DNA of 64,000 bases from Argyresthia goedartella (GCA_949825045.1 OX463816.1:12705579-12769578); one strand, 5' to 3'; positions 10,766 through 23,028 are shown, counted from the stretch's first letter. The notes: generated by a model not told the origin, from the letters alone. Program-made: numbers and translations.

Positions 10766-12828
10766 TCTTCTTAGCCGAATCTCTACTGCACACACACAGA
10801 GTCCGCCTGTCGACCGCTTCTAGTGTGTGTGTACTGTGTACCCACCCACTCGGGCTCAAGCTGCGTCCATAACTTTTATTCTCCTACTATCCTCATGAAC
10901 TGAACATTTCATTGTGATATGATATGATACATACCACCAAAAGATTCGCAATGTGTACACGTTTTGTGTAATCGTTTAACATCATTTGGCTTAACTGTGA
11001 TGGATGAGTAAACTATTTTTGTAATGAAGTAGGGCATAAATATGTGTAGTTTCACGTAGGTATCGTGTAAATGTTTATTAAATGTTCTGCCTCTGAAACT
11101 CAAGAACATGAGGCTTTTCCCTAATAATGAACTGAATTAATATTGCGTTAACTACTCTCAGAATTTCCGATGTATTGCGTTACATTGCTTTAAAATTAAA
11201 TTTGGATATTGAAAATATAGATTATCGTATGTAAATATAGAAAAAAATGTATGTATTTATAAAGTTGTTAAAAGTAAAAATTATACAAATCATATAAAAC
11301 TACAAATTTCAGATGTGTTTGTAACTAACTATAATTCGCAATATAGGCATAGGATGGGGCATAACCTTTAGGCAACAGATTTAAATTACACTAAAATGCA
11401 AATTTATTGGGGCTGTGTGGCTAAGCATTATCAAAAACTCCATACTGGCTTCGCTTGTATTAAAAATATAACACATTTGATATTTCGTAGTACAATCTCT
11501 ATTGTATGATGGCATGAAAAAGATAAGGGCTGGCAGATGTCGAGTCACCAATTTAACTCGATTTTAGTTTTGTATTTGTTGCATTTGGTGCCTAAAGAAT
11601 CGCTTTAATATCAAATACCTATTAATATTTATGTTCGGTAATATTTTGGCTAGATTTATTGTACAATAAATATAATTTTGTGACTAACTTCATAATAATC
11701 TTATGGGCATTAAGTTTTCTTGTGCCCGTTATAGAGAGGAATGACGTTACAATGCTTACATTTGCATTTAAGTCTCATTAAGAAAATGATACAGTTTTAC
11801 GAACATGCAAGGAAATGTTTTCATTTTTTTAAGTACTCAGAACAAATGATTCATACCACGAATAATATTACCAGTAAAGTCTTAACATAACCTGATTCCT
11901 ATCTGGCTAGTTTTAATTGAGTTACATTGCAAATTTTTACCTAATTAATAATCAATGTTTTCTAGCCCAGACAGAGTAAATGCTGTTTACAATAACACTT
12001 TAATACCATTAATCATCACCTTGAGCTAATGCCTCCTGTTTATAAACTATCCATCTTGTGTTTGTAATAATATCGTCGATCATACGTGGTAATAGGGACG
12101 TTTTATCATTGGGAAACTCATTTGCTAATTTGTAAATTCGTCTCTGTAAAAATGTTATCTATGTTGACTGTTTGCTCAAGCAATCACTTTTTGTGGCCTT
12201 TTCGTCTAGTGTAGCTGTTAGATGTACCTACCTACCTTGTGAAGTTTTTTATAACGAGTGGATGTTTTCATTTTCACCACATCCGCAGCTTACACAACAA
12301 AGATGAGTGTTAAAATATGTCAAAGAAGCAGCTGTCTGAGCAGTAGTGAACCCTTCGTGCTGTGCAGGCTCGGGCTACGGAGATGAAACTATAAGCATGT
12401 ACCGCTTCGTACTTTTATCTAAGCCCGAACCCATGCACATTGCCCAATAATATAGACTGGCAGATATTTACTGAACTTTGAGTTGCGTCGCAGCATAAGT
12501 CCTCGCTTTTCAAAAAATATACTTACATAGATACTGAGGCCCGGCAGATAGAACGCGAGTTAGCACTATTCTCCTTTGACTTTGACAAATATTAGTCACG
12601 TTGTATGTTCTGTGCAAATTACTGTCAAACTAGTTTGTAGGTGTATAACGTGCATAATCCCAACGGATCGTGCAATCCACCGACAACGGGATGTATTGCT
12701 GCTTCTCCTCCCGTCTCAATAAATACCCCTACTTGATTGTAGTTCACGTCACAACTCTCATTATTTACATTTTTGTAATAGGCCACTAGCAAGCTGGATG
12801 ATTAGTATGAATTATAAACCAATGTTTA
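10766..12828. other. intergenic spacer between nudE and PIG-Q 3' ends
   Basis: No gene recognised over 2 kb. Near 12363-12437 an imperfect inverted repeat (CAGGCTCGGGCT with AGCCCGAACCCATG) could form a stem. Near 12540-12600, TTAGCACTATTCTC matches, in reverse, part of the repeat at 3140-3200, so a dispersed repeat is present. An AATAAA lies at about 12719. Confidence 0.5.
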
Positions 12829-13016
12829 ATGGGATACTGTCAGAGCAGGCTTTTATCTAAATCTAACAGATGGCGCTGTAGACAGCCATACCATTTTATT
12901 TGCTTTGGCACATGATGAATATGGAAGATATGGTTAGAAGAGAGACCCAAACAAAAAAGGGCACACAGCTTCATCTGTTAGATTTTGAAAAAAGCCTTCT
13001 CTGAAAGTATCTCATT
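12829..13016. mobile_element. MITE, family A copy 1 (about 188 bp)
   Basis: The first about 48 bp (AATGGGATACTGTCAGAGCA onward) are the reverse complement, with mismatches, of the last about 48 bp. Both arms contain ATCTAACAGATG or its complement and AGGCTTTT. There is no coding capacity. A related element lies at 13892-14122. Both sit at the 3' end of PIG-Q; this copy is downstream of its stop codon. Confidence 0.75.
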
Positions 13017-13160
13017 GCCGTAGATATAAAATTTGCTTTGTATAAATGAAAGAGTTGCATAAGTTATGTAAGCATTTATGAATTGTGTCGACCAAACTAT
13101 TTGCGCGGTAATAAATTAATTATATCGGAACTTAATTTACTTTATTTCTTCTAGTAAGTA

Positions 13161-16100
13161 TTAAAATATTTGTTTTCCCGTTAGAATATTTGCTAGTAAT
13201 TTTGATCTCTTCGCATGGTTTAATATTTCTGTTGGTGGTTTGAAGTTTGCGACTAAATGGAGCAGGGATATTGGCAACAATTTCACTTTCAGTATTAATG
13301 TATCGTCTTCTTTGGTAGTCACAACTTCTACAAATATGTTTCCTGAAACAATAAAAAAGTTTCAAAAATTAATATGTCGTCAAGTAAAGAAGAAATGATG
13401 CTTACGCCTAACACACTAATGGAAAAAAATGTCCATGTCCAGGACAATGTCCTGGACATTTTTTTAGCGGTTTATTTGTTTAGTATTGTGTTTTTTACTG
13501 TGTTGATTTTAAGGGGGTGTGTAGTTTTAAATTATTTGATACTTAGGTTATTTTAATTGACGATGCACTTTGCGGATTCTTTATTTTATTTCGATTATAT
13601 GTTTTCCCTTTATCATAATTTTGACGATAATAAACAAATAGGTATGGAAACAAAAGCAAATGGAGTTTTGAACAGACATTTCATGCTCTGGAGAAACGGC
13701 AAACAAGGCAATACATTCTCAGAAGGTATTTATTATATTATCACTGTTTCATTTTCTCGCAATCGAAGTGAAAAGCAGGGTGTATAACTCTGCCATAAAC
13801 TCCATTTTAAGTCTCGGGTGGTATGGCATGTTTTATGCCCTTGATATACAATATATTATCTACTATTTCAACCTTATCGTAACTTTTAATAGTATTCTTT
13901 CTGAGCAGGTTTTTATCAAAATCCAATAGATGTCTTTGAAGACACCCCTCCTTCTTTTCTTCTTGGGTAGAGGAAACCTAAACAAACATAGAAATGTCAT
14001 TCTTGCTTTTTTGTTTTGGGTATCCTCTACCGACATTGCCTCATCCTGCGCCAAAGAAAAAAAAATGGAAGGCAACTATTGATTTTTGACAAAAGAAAAC
14101 CTGCTCAGAATGTGTCTCAATACAAACATGAACGATACCTGCAACTCTAGACGATCTTACTGCCCATAGGATTGTGACATACAATGGCATGGTTTGTATG
14201 TAGTAAATTATGTTGACCAAGACATTCTGCACTGATAGTGATAGTAGACGAAACTGTAAACAAAGTAATATATAAATTATTTTTCTGAGGAAAATATAAA
14301 GTGAAAGAAATATTAGCACGCTAATGATCCATAATCTGGCCCCATTTTAATAGTAATGTATGGATCATTCGTTCATATCATATCAGCTCGTTCAGTCACA
14401 CATACCAAGGTAAATACTGTATAATACATAGCAGTCGTCGGGAACAGCAGCAGAAGAATGGTGAAGGCTACGGTTCCCACGAAGAGTTGTTGGTTTGTGT
14501 ATTCACACGAGTCGATGCCGCCGCGTAAAGGATTGTACTTGCGTCCCACGAATAGTCGCAGCAATGCTATCAGACCTGATATCTGGATGTTGTATAACCT
14601 GGAATGAAAAAACCTTAATGGGATACCTCGTCCGTGCAAAGGTCCCCGTTACTCCAGGCGGAATGACCCGCAGTGTGAGAGGGACGGAATCGGGGAAAGC
14701 GACAGTGTTTGAAATTGATACAAAATTAACCCTTAACCATGTACTAACCCATATAATTTTGCGTAAGTAACCCATAAGTATTTAACTTTATTCCCGACCT
14801 TTTTGAAATTGCGTCCCATTTCGGGTAAGGTCATGCGTTAAAGGGATAACTCATATACCAATGAAAGTTTCCACACTAGAGTTTACCATAATAGGTATTG
14901 ACAAAACCCATCTAAATAAATATATAAAGTCTGTGTGCTATTCCAATTTTTCTGAAAAACAAAAGAAGCATAAAATAATGTCGCACAGTAGATAAGATAC
15001 CTATGGCTTTGTGATTGAGTGTGTTATTTTCTTATCTGTGCAAACTTGCAAAGCTCTGGCGTGGAATGCAGAATGTGGAATAAAAAAAAACAAGGGCTGG
15101 AATAATGCCATAAAATACTCCATCTTTCCAGGATAGGGAGTTGTGGCACAGATTGCTGCGGACCTTTTTATAATTGTGGAATAGATTCACAGATCATCTC
15201 AAAGAATTTTCAACTCGTATATTTTGTGCTAAACGCTTTGTAGTGACACATTTTTACATCGTAGTTATTACCTATGTTTAAAATCCAATGAACCTTGAGA
15301 TCAAGTGTATAGGTATTATCTTAAGGCTTGTGTTTAACGGCCTTACTAATAAACAAAGTTATTCACGGTTTAACTTATTCAGTGTTTTGTTCTTTTCATA
15401 CTTTGAGTCAATGTCAAATGCCAAAGCAGGACAAAACACTCTATAAGTTAAACCGTGAATAACTTCTTTTATTAGTAAGGCCGTAAAAGATTACCAAAAA
15501 CGCACCTATTTTACTACCAATAAATTCGCAATGACTGCCAGAATGGATAAATGTCCACCAAATTGTGTTTGGATAAATGATCACCAAACTTCTTTTTATG
15601 TTTTGTGTTCTTACTTAAGTTTATGTTGTACCTAAGTATTTTTTGTTGTTCTTACATGTTCAACCTAACACGAAGGATAAAGGGGCTTCGCTTACCCTCT
15701 TTAACCTTCGCCTAAGCTACCGCAGTATTTTGTCCTGATATTTTTTGCAACTTTTGGTGTTCATTATCCATTTTGGGTAGGAAACAAATATTTTGGTGAT
15801 CATTATATTTGTTGCCTCATCTTGCTCAATGTAAGGTGCATGCAGTAGAGCTGTGTTATCCCGGGTGTGTGCTGAGGTGCGTATTGCCTTGTGAATCAAA
15901 GTGAGTTTTTCAAAGTTTAAAAGAAGATAAAAAATCTCTGTTTTGTCCATGTTAAATCTCAAAAGTCCACAATACAATAAACAACAAAACTCCTTGTCGC
16001 CAATGCAACAGTTATCCCAGCTCAGGCCCAAAAAACAAACTACGCGAGCAGGCAGCATGCACAATTGCACAATGCACATGGTTAAACAGCAGGTATAAAA

Positions 16101-19100
16101 TTTAGTCATAGCATTACTAGTTATTATTCTGTGGTCATAGCGACTAGAGACTGACAGATATTGAATACACAGTGAAGACAAAAGGCGAAGGCAACGAATA
16201 TTTGAAAAATTAAACCGATGTTTTTGTTATTGGAAGGACCCATGGTGCTTCTCAAATATGCCCCAAGCGATGAAGAAACATCATCTTGAAAAAGATAGCG
16301 AAACTGATAGGTAGCCCTCAGGAAAACAAAGCAGCACATTAGTCAGCAAATGGATACAATAATACTGGAAACTAGAAGGACGGCAAGAATTCGAAGAAAA
16401 CAACTGCTGCTCTCCAAATCCCACATATCCTATAGGTATCGGCTTCAGGCTGAAGAATCGGTGGTTTAAATCACCCTCCTTTTCTCTCTGACCAGCACAC
16501 ACCCCTTCCTATCAAAACTTGCGCCCTCTGGTATGCCGGCCGAAAGACCGGAACAGGTTTTAAACCCGGGCTGGAGAGGCCCCGGTTTAGACTCGCGAAG
16601 GTTAGCAATTCTTTCAAGGGTCAGTGCATTATCTACTACAACAAGATACCTCTGGAGATTTTGAAATTGCCATTTGAGGAATTCAAAAACCATGTAAAAG
16701 CGACTGTCAAAAAACGGGTATTACATTACAATGTTCAAGATTACTTAAATGACGGGAATGTATGGGTTAATCTAACTCAACACAGAATTTGCTGTTAATA
16801 ATTTTGTAAGTATTTATTACTGCTTATGGATTATATAATTAATATCGTAATATTTGTATTAGTTAAACACAACCAATGTTTAAGAGATCTAAATATCAAT
16901 CTGTGGTAGTCTCTTCACCCTTCATTTTTTCCCTCTTACCACCTGTGGGAGGGTGGTAAGAGGGAAAAAATGACGTTGCTAAGTATATGTAAATATCTAC
17001 AGTAATAAAGAAATTTGAAATTTGAACAATTTTTACCACTCACACACGTCACAATGTGTGACGGAGTGGTAAAAACTCCATGCAGCAAATTGTTTAAGGA
17101 AGTCTGATGGGCTAGTCAATTGTTTTTCCGAGAAATTTGTTTTTGAGTATTCTATAAAATATTGCAAATTTGAAATATAAATGGACTCCTAAAGTCCATT
17201 TATATTTCAAATGCGTCTAGTATGCTGTAAAACGGTAATTTTTAAAGTTGGTTTACTCAACAACGGCACAAAAATGTGACAAGAGTCAAACAAATAGATT
17301 TTCTCAAATAATTATTAAAATCATCGCTGCTGAACATGTTTGTGAAATCTGAAGTAATTAAATTACAACTTCAGGTACCAAAATTAGAACATCTTTATGA
17401 GCGCCTAACAATAGAAGTAGTCGAACAACAAAAGCAGGGGTAGGAATTGGCGGTACCTAATTGAAATTTTTAAGACCTATATTAATCGTAACCTATGTTC
17501 ATGAAATAAACCATTCTCATAGTCATGGTCGGTCAATGCTCATTTTTTGATCATAACTTCTAATTATTTTTTTAGTTAATAAAGAGCCCTTGGGAGGACC
17601 TTATAAAGCCGGCCGTTTCAGATGCTTTTGCTGATTTTTTCTATGCTTCATTAGCGGATTTATAGATGATTTCAAAATACACGAACCGTCGGAAATAATT
17701 ATCTATATAAATATCTTTTATGAAATCACCATTTCAAGCATTCGGGACCGCGGGTATGTGGGAGTATTAGGGTGGGGAAATGACAATTTTGATGTTATTT
17801 TAACGTTAGATGTCCTTGAATTAAACCTTTCGTGTATATTTCGCAGAAAATTCTCATTTTTGCCATTTTTTACGCTCGATGTCGTTCAAAGTTCATTGAC
17901 CTTGACCTTTCATGCATATTTTGCAATTAAACCTCCGTTTTCCAGTTTCGGAATAGAACATCCGAATCAGGGCACCCCACTACCTAGGCAGTCTTGTGGC
18001 TAGACTCTATTTTTTGTTCCCCAACCAAATACTCCCACATCCCCACGGACCAAAATGCTTCATATGGCGATTTGAAAAAAAAAATACTCGGTAAATATTT
18101 ATTTGCGACGGTTCGCGTATTTTGAAATCCAGTAATAAAGCATACAAAAAATAAGCAGCAAAAGCATCTGAAACGGCCGGCTTTCTAAAAGGTCATGTAG
18201 GACTTATTACGGTGTTGATTTTTTTCGTTTTGTGATTTTACCCCCTCCACTTTTTGTAGGCAATATTTTTTACAGATTAGACTTGAATTATGATGCAGTT
18301 ATAAGTATTTTTGTAGAAGATTTCAAAACTATCTATTTTAGTTCCTGATAAAAGTGCCCTTGACGGACGGACACGCGATTGATCCTATAAGGGTTTCTTG
18401 TTTACCTTTTGAGATACGGAACCCTAAAAACAGCTATTTTTATTAGTCGCCACCTCTTCATATTTACAATGTGTGTGAAATTAGGGCACCGTCTAACCAA
18501 TATTAGGCGTGAAGAGTGTGATACGAGGCAAATTAGATATCTGATGCTAAATCAATTAATTATTACTTCTGAACCTAGACAAAGTTGTTCTATTTTATTG
18601 CATAGTTGTAATCTTAGAAAGTTTTATTAGGTACAGGAAAAAATATATAGCTACCATCTAAAGTTGTTAACTTACAAGTTGATGGAGGAAGTTAAAAGTG
18701 AAAAAGGTTGACATGTGCAATACTAGGTGCTTTTATCTTAAGACTTTTTATGATGATATGAAACCAATATTATAATTTTCAAATTAAAATACCATACCTT
18801 GCAGCATAGACATAAATACAGTATGAATGGAAAGTCGCTAGGCACATCAAATCACATAACATAGCAGCTTGGAATGTAAGTCCTAGGTAGCCTAAATACT
18901 GATAGATATTCAATACTATGTGGAGTTTCTCTCCTGACACATCTGAAAGAGTAAAACATCTTTATATTGAAGAAAAATTAATAACCCAAATGCTATTGTT
19001 TAAATTATTTTATCAGTTGGTCTAGAAATTAATTACCTAAGAACAGCCACCACAGCTGAATGTGATAAGAAAAGTATTTGCCCAACATTTTGTTGAAAGC

Positions 19101-20185
19101 ATTGTTTAACTTTAAACCAGCTGGTGCTCCCATTAGCCATTTTAATAATGAATATAATGAGTTGACTAGCTTCTCTAATACTGCCATTAACAGTGTGCCA
19201 AGTTCTTCTTTATCTTGCATCAGCAGCTTCAGCAAGAAATATCCTAATGTAAGGTCAATCACTATTGCAAAAATTAAGTTTGCTTGTCTCAGCTGAATCT
19301 GCAAAACAAAGTGTGTGAAACATGCATTAGTGTGACAGAATTGAAACATTATTATATTCATGTCCATTTTATATGGAAGAGAAGGACAGCAAGGTCAGAT
19401 GCCTCAATAGTCTCTTGAAGCCCTATATTAGGGAAATTGACAGAAATAGCAATTTCAGTATATGTCGGCCTTGAATGTGCAGTATTCACTTTTCAATATC
19501 TGTACATATGCACAGTAATTCCTGCCAATGTCGCCCAGCACTCTTAATTTAATGCACGACTTATAAACACGAAGCCAACCTTCAGCTTGGTTCTGGTAGG
19601 ATGTCCATAAAACAAATTGTTACTCACTTTCTTGTCCTTACAGATATTCCCCTTCAGCCAATTCAACAGATTGATATAACTAAACAAGTGTTGAATAAAC
19701 AGTGATGTTGATAACCACTTTGGAGGCTTGATGTTACGAGGACCCGGATTATTTTGAGTCGTTTCATCACATGAATCTTTCAATATCAGTCTTTGTAGAA
19801 AAATGAAGCGTTCATCACAGTCAATAGAGTTGGGTATGATTTGCGAATCTCTAATTTTCTTATAATCATACAGCATAATCACACAGTTGTCTGGGCTATC
19901 CACTTCTACTCCTTCTAGAACTAGTTTCTGTATAGATTTCTTGCATTCAGTTTCAATATTCACATAATTCCAGTGCTTCTGGCTGATCATTGGTTGCTGT
20001 GGTCCACCACAATGTCCATAAATAATGTTTTCATTATCATTAATTCTTTGAATATTTTTTCGGTTAAGTGAATATTGAGTTATATAAACAACACACTTAC
20101 TATTCTTTAATTTACAGACATGACCCCTGAAGTAAATAGTCTGTCCTGGTGAAAGCAGAGGGAGAAATATTGTCAATAACGACAT
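13161..20185 (-). CDS. PIGQ: PIG-Q / GPI1, phosphatidylinositol N-acetylglucosaminyltransferase subunit Q
   Basis: Six minus-strand exons: 20185-19628, 19298-19037, 18942-18798, 14598-14406, 14253-14139 and 13342-13161. Splice sites are GT-AG and phases agree, giving 484 residues and a stop at 13163-13161. The family core is clear: LLKWLMGAPAGLKLNNA and LGKYFSYHIQLW in exon 2, LCLATFHSYCIYVYAARLY-type sequence across exons 3/4, DSCEYTNQQLFVGT then LLLLFPTTAMYYTVFTL in exon 4, QTMPLYVTILW in exon 5. The short last exon begins with the conserved G-x-F-x-V and K-x-x-P-x-S pattern. Several segments are hydrophobic and membrane-spanning. PIG-Q stabilises the ER complex that transfers GlcNAc to phosphatidylinositol, the first step of GPI-anchor synthesis. 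Intron 4 is 4.2 kb and holds several transposon fragments. The gene converges on nudE. Confidence 0.92.
13423..13466. repeat. short perfect hairpin in PIG-Q intron 5
   Basis: AAAAAAATGTCC and GGACATTTTTT form the outer stem, and TCCAGGACA with TGTCCTGGA the inner one. This gives an almost loop-free 40-bp foldback. No coding or mobile feature is attached to it. Confidence 0.75.
13892..14122. mobile_element. MITE, family A copy 2 (about 230 bp), next to a splice donor
   Basis: Inverted ends: the left TTCTTTCTGAGCAGG...ATCCAATAGATG and the reverse complement of the right end (CATTCTGAGCAGGTTTTC, then ATCAATAG) match. They resemble family A copy 1 in the AGCAGGxTTTT and AATAGATG/AACAGATG words. 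There is no coding capacity. On the PIG-Q strand it begins about 10 bases after the exon 5 donor (14138-14133). Confidence 0.7.
15333..15489. mobile_element. foldback MITE, about 157 bp
   Basis: The two ends are inverted copies over about 52 bp. Both carry ACGGCCTTACTAATAAA, GTTATTCACGGTTTAACTTA and GTGTTTTGT or their complements. Only about 50 bp separates the arms. It is non-coding and lies in intron 4 of PIG-Q. Confidence 0.8.
16340..16600 (+). mobile_element. 3' fragment of the OTU-type LINE
   Basis: This matches the 3' end of the LINE at 31348-36215 (compare 35945-36185). Shared stretches include CTGCTCTCCAAATCCCACAT, GGCTTCAGGCTGAAGA and the GTATGCCGGCC hairpin region. The (CATT)n tail of the long copy is absent, so the fragment is truncated at its 3' end or interrupted by the next LINE piece. 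Confidence 0.75.
16603..17027 (+). pseudogene. 3' end of a CR1/Jockey-group LINE
   Basis: The plus frame reads SNSFKGQCIIYYNKIPLEIL then PFEEFKNHVKATVKKR and ends at a TAA at about 16795-16797. It resembles the C-terminus of the LINE at 49193-49705 (FMGHCIRFYNKIPQES). The 3' UTR ends in an AATAAAG followed by a repeated AAATTTG tail (about 17005-17027), a typical microsatellite-like LINE tail. The fragment is severely 5' truncated. Confidence 0.7.
16922..17212. repeat. three successive near-perfect hairpins
   Basis: Stem 1: arms 16922-16943 and 16952-16973, 22 bp perfect, 8-base loop. Stem 2: about 17029-17075, ending in TTTTTACCACTC and GAGTGGTAAAAA with a nearly complete inner stem. Stem 3: arms 17168-17187 and 17193-17212, 20 bp perfect, 5-base loop. 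The three stems are unrelated in sequence, so they are not copies of one repeat. The first lies in the 3' UTR of the LINE fragment. Confidence 0.85.
17590..18215. mobile_element. long-TIR foldback element, about 625 bp
   Basis: The left (about 17590-17780) and right (about 18010-18215) ends are inverted copies for about 190 bp with some indels. Shared blocks include GCCGGCCGTTTCAGATGCTT, TTTCAAAATAC-CGAACCGTCG and GATGTGGGAGTATT. The centre has two loosely similar halves with CCTTTCxTGxATATTT words. It has no transposase. Large terminal inverted repeats with a small core fit a foldback or non-autonomous DNA transposon. Confidence 0.75.
18362..18440. repeat. dispersed repeat of lepidopteran type
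   Basis: The stretch GACGGACGGACACGCGA, then CCTATAAGGGTTTC and TTTTGAGATACGGAACCCTA, looks like the widely dispersed GGGTTCCGT...GTCCGTC repeat that I recognise from moth and butterfly introns. The assignment is from memory of that pattern, not a search. Confidence 0.5.
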
Positions 20186-22199
20186 GGATTTCTACTTTCT
20201 GACAACGGTAGTTCAGAATACGAATATACTTCAGCTTTATTTTGTAGTCGGCATTCAATCTTGGGCCTAACTAAGCTTCAAAGGAATTAAAGTACGAATA
20301 TTTTTAATTCTCCCAATTCGAAAAACACCTCTCAAGATCACACAAAACAAAACAACCCAGTGACCGACTGACTTTTCCTGCTATACATTTTTATCTATGG
20401 ACTGACTCAACCACAGATTAAGCAACGGCGCGTTCCGAATCACACCAGAATCGATTATAGCGTCTACGAGCTCGTTAACAATGAGTTAGCGTGAAAAACG
20501 ATAGCTCAAAATGGTTGATATGACGTCATGAATGACATCACTAACTCCTTCATGTTGGAATATCAACGAACGTTGTGAGCCTGAGCACTGATATCTCGAA
20601 CTAAAAAGTGACAGCTGTCAATCAAACTTAGAACAGCAACCATCAGCGACTCCTGGCGCTCCATAATTGTTTATTTTCTCGCTTATTCACCCAAAACAAA
20701 GCTAATAAATCTTAGCAAATAAACATCTTTATCTTTATCTAATATAATAACTACGACTCGAAATGACAATAACGTCAATAACTAACAAATTATAGTGTTA
20801 ACATGATAGTGTCATCTGTCAGTGTCAACGTCTACCGTCGCGTTCAAAGCATTCCGAATGGATATCTATGATAGTCGCCATTTCACGTCAGCGATGATGT
20901 TGACGTGCTCGGAACGCGACCTAAGTAAGCGAAGAAATTCGGTATCTGAGGCTCAGAGTAAGTAAGTAAATAGAGGAGGGAGGGCTATTTTCCATGAACA
21001 GAAGTTAATATACCGACACTCTTTACTCATGCGACCGTTTTACTTTGTATGACTGAAACCAATATAGTTTTGACAGGATATTTACGCGTTTCATATTAGT
21101 GACAACCAGCGATGGGGTAAGTATCGATATAAGAACGGCTATCGACAAAAATGATAGATAGTTAACCTACTTTGTTTATCGATATTTTAGGAGACTGGTA
21201 TTATCCTATGAGCTAATGATCACTGTTTAAACATTATTGAAAAACCTCAATGACCAATTTCAAATACCTTCCGTCATATAGGGACTGAGGACCTGAGGGA
21301 TGACCTAGTAATAGAGTGGGAGCGCAGCGCTTTGGCATTTTAGGCGAATATGTTGGCTTGTAGGATTGCACATTGTAAAAATCTCACTCTCAAGGCACAC
21401 TGTCAATCAATCAACACGTGCAGCCTATGGGTCAATAATACCCAAAATACTCTCAACGCCCTGCCATAGAATGTCCTGCTCTCCCAGTACAAGACTGTTA
21501 CTGTGGCTGCTACTGTAGTGCATCGGGCATGTTTGTTGAGGCACGTACTGATGGATTCCATGCCATCATACGTATGAGAACGGCCTCCTACTGAAGCAGA
21601 ACGCGTGGAAGCAGCAACAGTATCCTAGAGGTCATTGCAGGTCGGCTCGACGGCCCCATACTCAAGCACTGGGTGAGGGTGGTGTGACTGTTTGTGACAG
21701 TGCGTGGAAAACAGAGCCGTGCCACAGGGGCCTATTTATATGAAATAGATTGAATTGAGTGTGATTTAGTATTTTATCTGTTACAAACAAAAAATGGATC
21801 ATTTTGTGCTCCGAAATAAATTATTATAATTTATAAAAAATATGATCAATAAAAAAAGCAATAAACAAATTAAACACTCATTTTCATTTATACACCATTA
21901 ATTATAATTTAATAGATCACGATTCAATTAAACGATACCCTTGACGTACCATGACGAAGTAAAATATCAGAACAATATAAAATATCAGCAGGCATATACG
22001 ATATACGAGTATAATGTCTATTGGGATATTTTAACGAATCATGGACATCGGATCCCATGTAAATGAGCTCTTAATCTAATTATAATTTTAAAAAAATCAT
22101 CACTATCGATATTTCTTAACCCTTTACCGCATGGATTTTTTAAATCTTTAGGAAAAAATACATGTCATTATAGGGAATATCAACCCAGTGGGTTTCCCA
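20186..22199. other. spacer upstream of PIG-Q
   Basis: The first few hundred bases should contain the PIG-Q promoter and 5' UTR on the minus strand. No gene is recognised over the 2 kb. A TATCGATA-like word occurs near 21120-21180. The stretches 20450-20900 and 21240-21720 are less AT-rich but show no supported open frame. Confidence 0.45.
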
Positions 22200-22255
22200 G
22201 GCACCAAGGAATTTATAAATATATATATATATATATATAAATATATATATATATG

Positions 22256-22835
22256 TGTCGTAGTGTACGAATTGAGATATAGCTATAGCGTAAGGCAGTA
22301 GAGATAAGTACGGTGACACAAGCGATATTTGCATACGCTTAGGTTAAGCCAATAATGGAGGTAAGGTGTGCATGCTATAAAAAGGGCGTGCGCGCCAGTC
22401 AGCCTCCACCGCCCGCGAGGGCCCCCCGATGACCTGTCCATAGGAGTGGACAGAGGCGCTGCTTCAGGAAGAGATCCGATGATCTGACCCTGACTCCCCA
22501 CGCCCCAGAATGGGTGCGTGAGAAGAATACTTGATTGACAGTCAGCGGGGTAGTCTGTATCGAGCAGTCGTACGGAGCGCACCTCCTCCCACATTATTGG
22601 ACTAGCCAGTCCCCGTGTCTAGTGTGGTTATTATGTATCTAGTACTCCACGTGTTTAGTGTGACTGTAACTAGTGCTCCCAGTGTCAAGTGTCATTATTC
22701 TGTGTCTAGTACATGATTCGTGCCCTATAGTTAATAAACTGTGTTATAACAAAAACTGTTGCCTCCAATGCTCGAGTACCCATCACACCCATCCTCGGGA
22801 TGCCCTCAGCCATCGGTTCTAACCATTCTGCGACA
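22256..22835 (+). mobile_element. probable solo LTR, about 580 bp, inside a TA repeat
   Basis: It begins TGTCGTAG and ends CTGCGACA, a short terminal inverted repeat with TG...CA ends. Inside are a TATAAAA box at 22376-22382, a CAGTCAG-like start region about 25 bp later, and AATAAA at 22733-22738 near the end. This is the order expected for an LTR read on the plus strand. Both flanks are (TA)n tracts (22215-22254 and 22836-22880), so the element appears to have inserted into a TA repeat. No internal region or second copy is seen, hence solo. The superfamily cannot be told. Confidence 0.6.
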
Positions 22836-22836
22836 T

Positions 22837-23028
22837 ATAGATATATATTTATATATATATATATATATATATAGATAAATATATAGAAATAGAAGAATAA
22901 TTGTTCCAAATATGGAACACCATGCGTTCTAGTTCTATAACTTAGACGTTCCATATTTGGTACAACATGCGGTGTGATCTAATTATGTAAAATCGAAATA
23001 GGAGAATTAAAAAATAAAAGAAAAAAAT
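22837..23028 (-). other. TA tract and piggyBac 3' flank
   Basis: A (TA)n tract (22837-22880) is followed by two related words, GTTCCAAATATGGAAC near 22902 and GTTCCATATTTGGTAC near 22949, each followed by a CATGCG. These may be terminal or subterminal repeats of the piggyBac element whose coding end starts at 23029. That link is inferred from position only. Confidence 0.35.

Larger units (their letters stand above)
14599..18797 (-). other. PIG-Q intron 4, 4.2 kb, transposon-rich
   Basis: Contents that can be supported are listed separately: a MITE at 15333-15489, LINE 3' fragments at 16340-17027, hairpins at 16922-17212, a long foldback element at 17590-18215 and a lepidopteran-type dispersed repeat near 18362-18440. 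The stretches 14610-15330, 15490-16330 and 18440-18790 show nothing recognisable. A 154-codon open frame at 16181-15717 (minus) has no family features. Confidence 0.6.

Noticed and set aside
13132..13342. A zinc-finger-like reading (HICRSCDYQRRRY) of the PIG-Q last exon in another frame
   Set aside because: The PIG-Q frame agrees in splice phase with the previous exon and matches the family C-terminus; the other frame does not.
15717..16181. 154-codon minus-strand frame in PIG-Q intron 4
   Set aside because: No domain, no splice context, amino-acid content like random AT-rich DNA, and it lies beside LINE debris.
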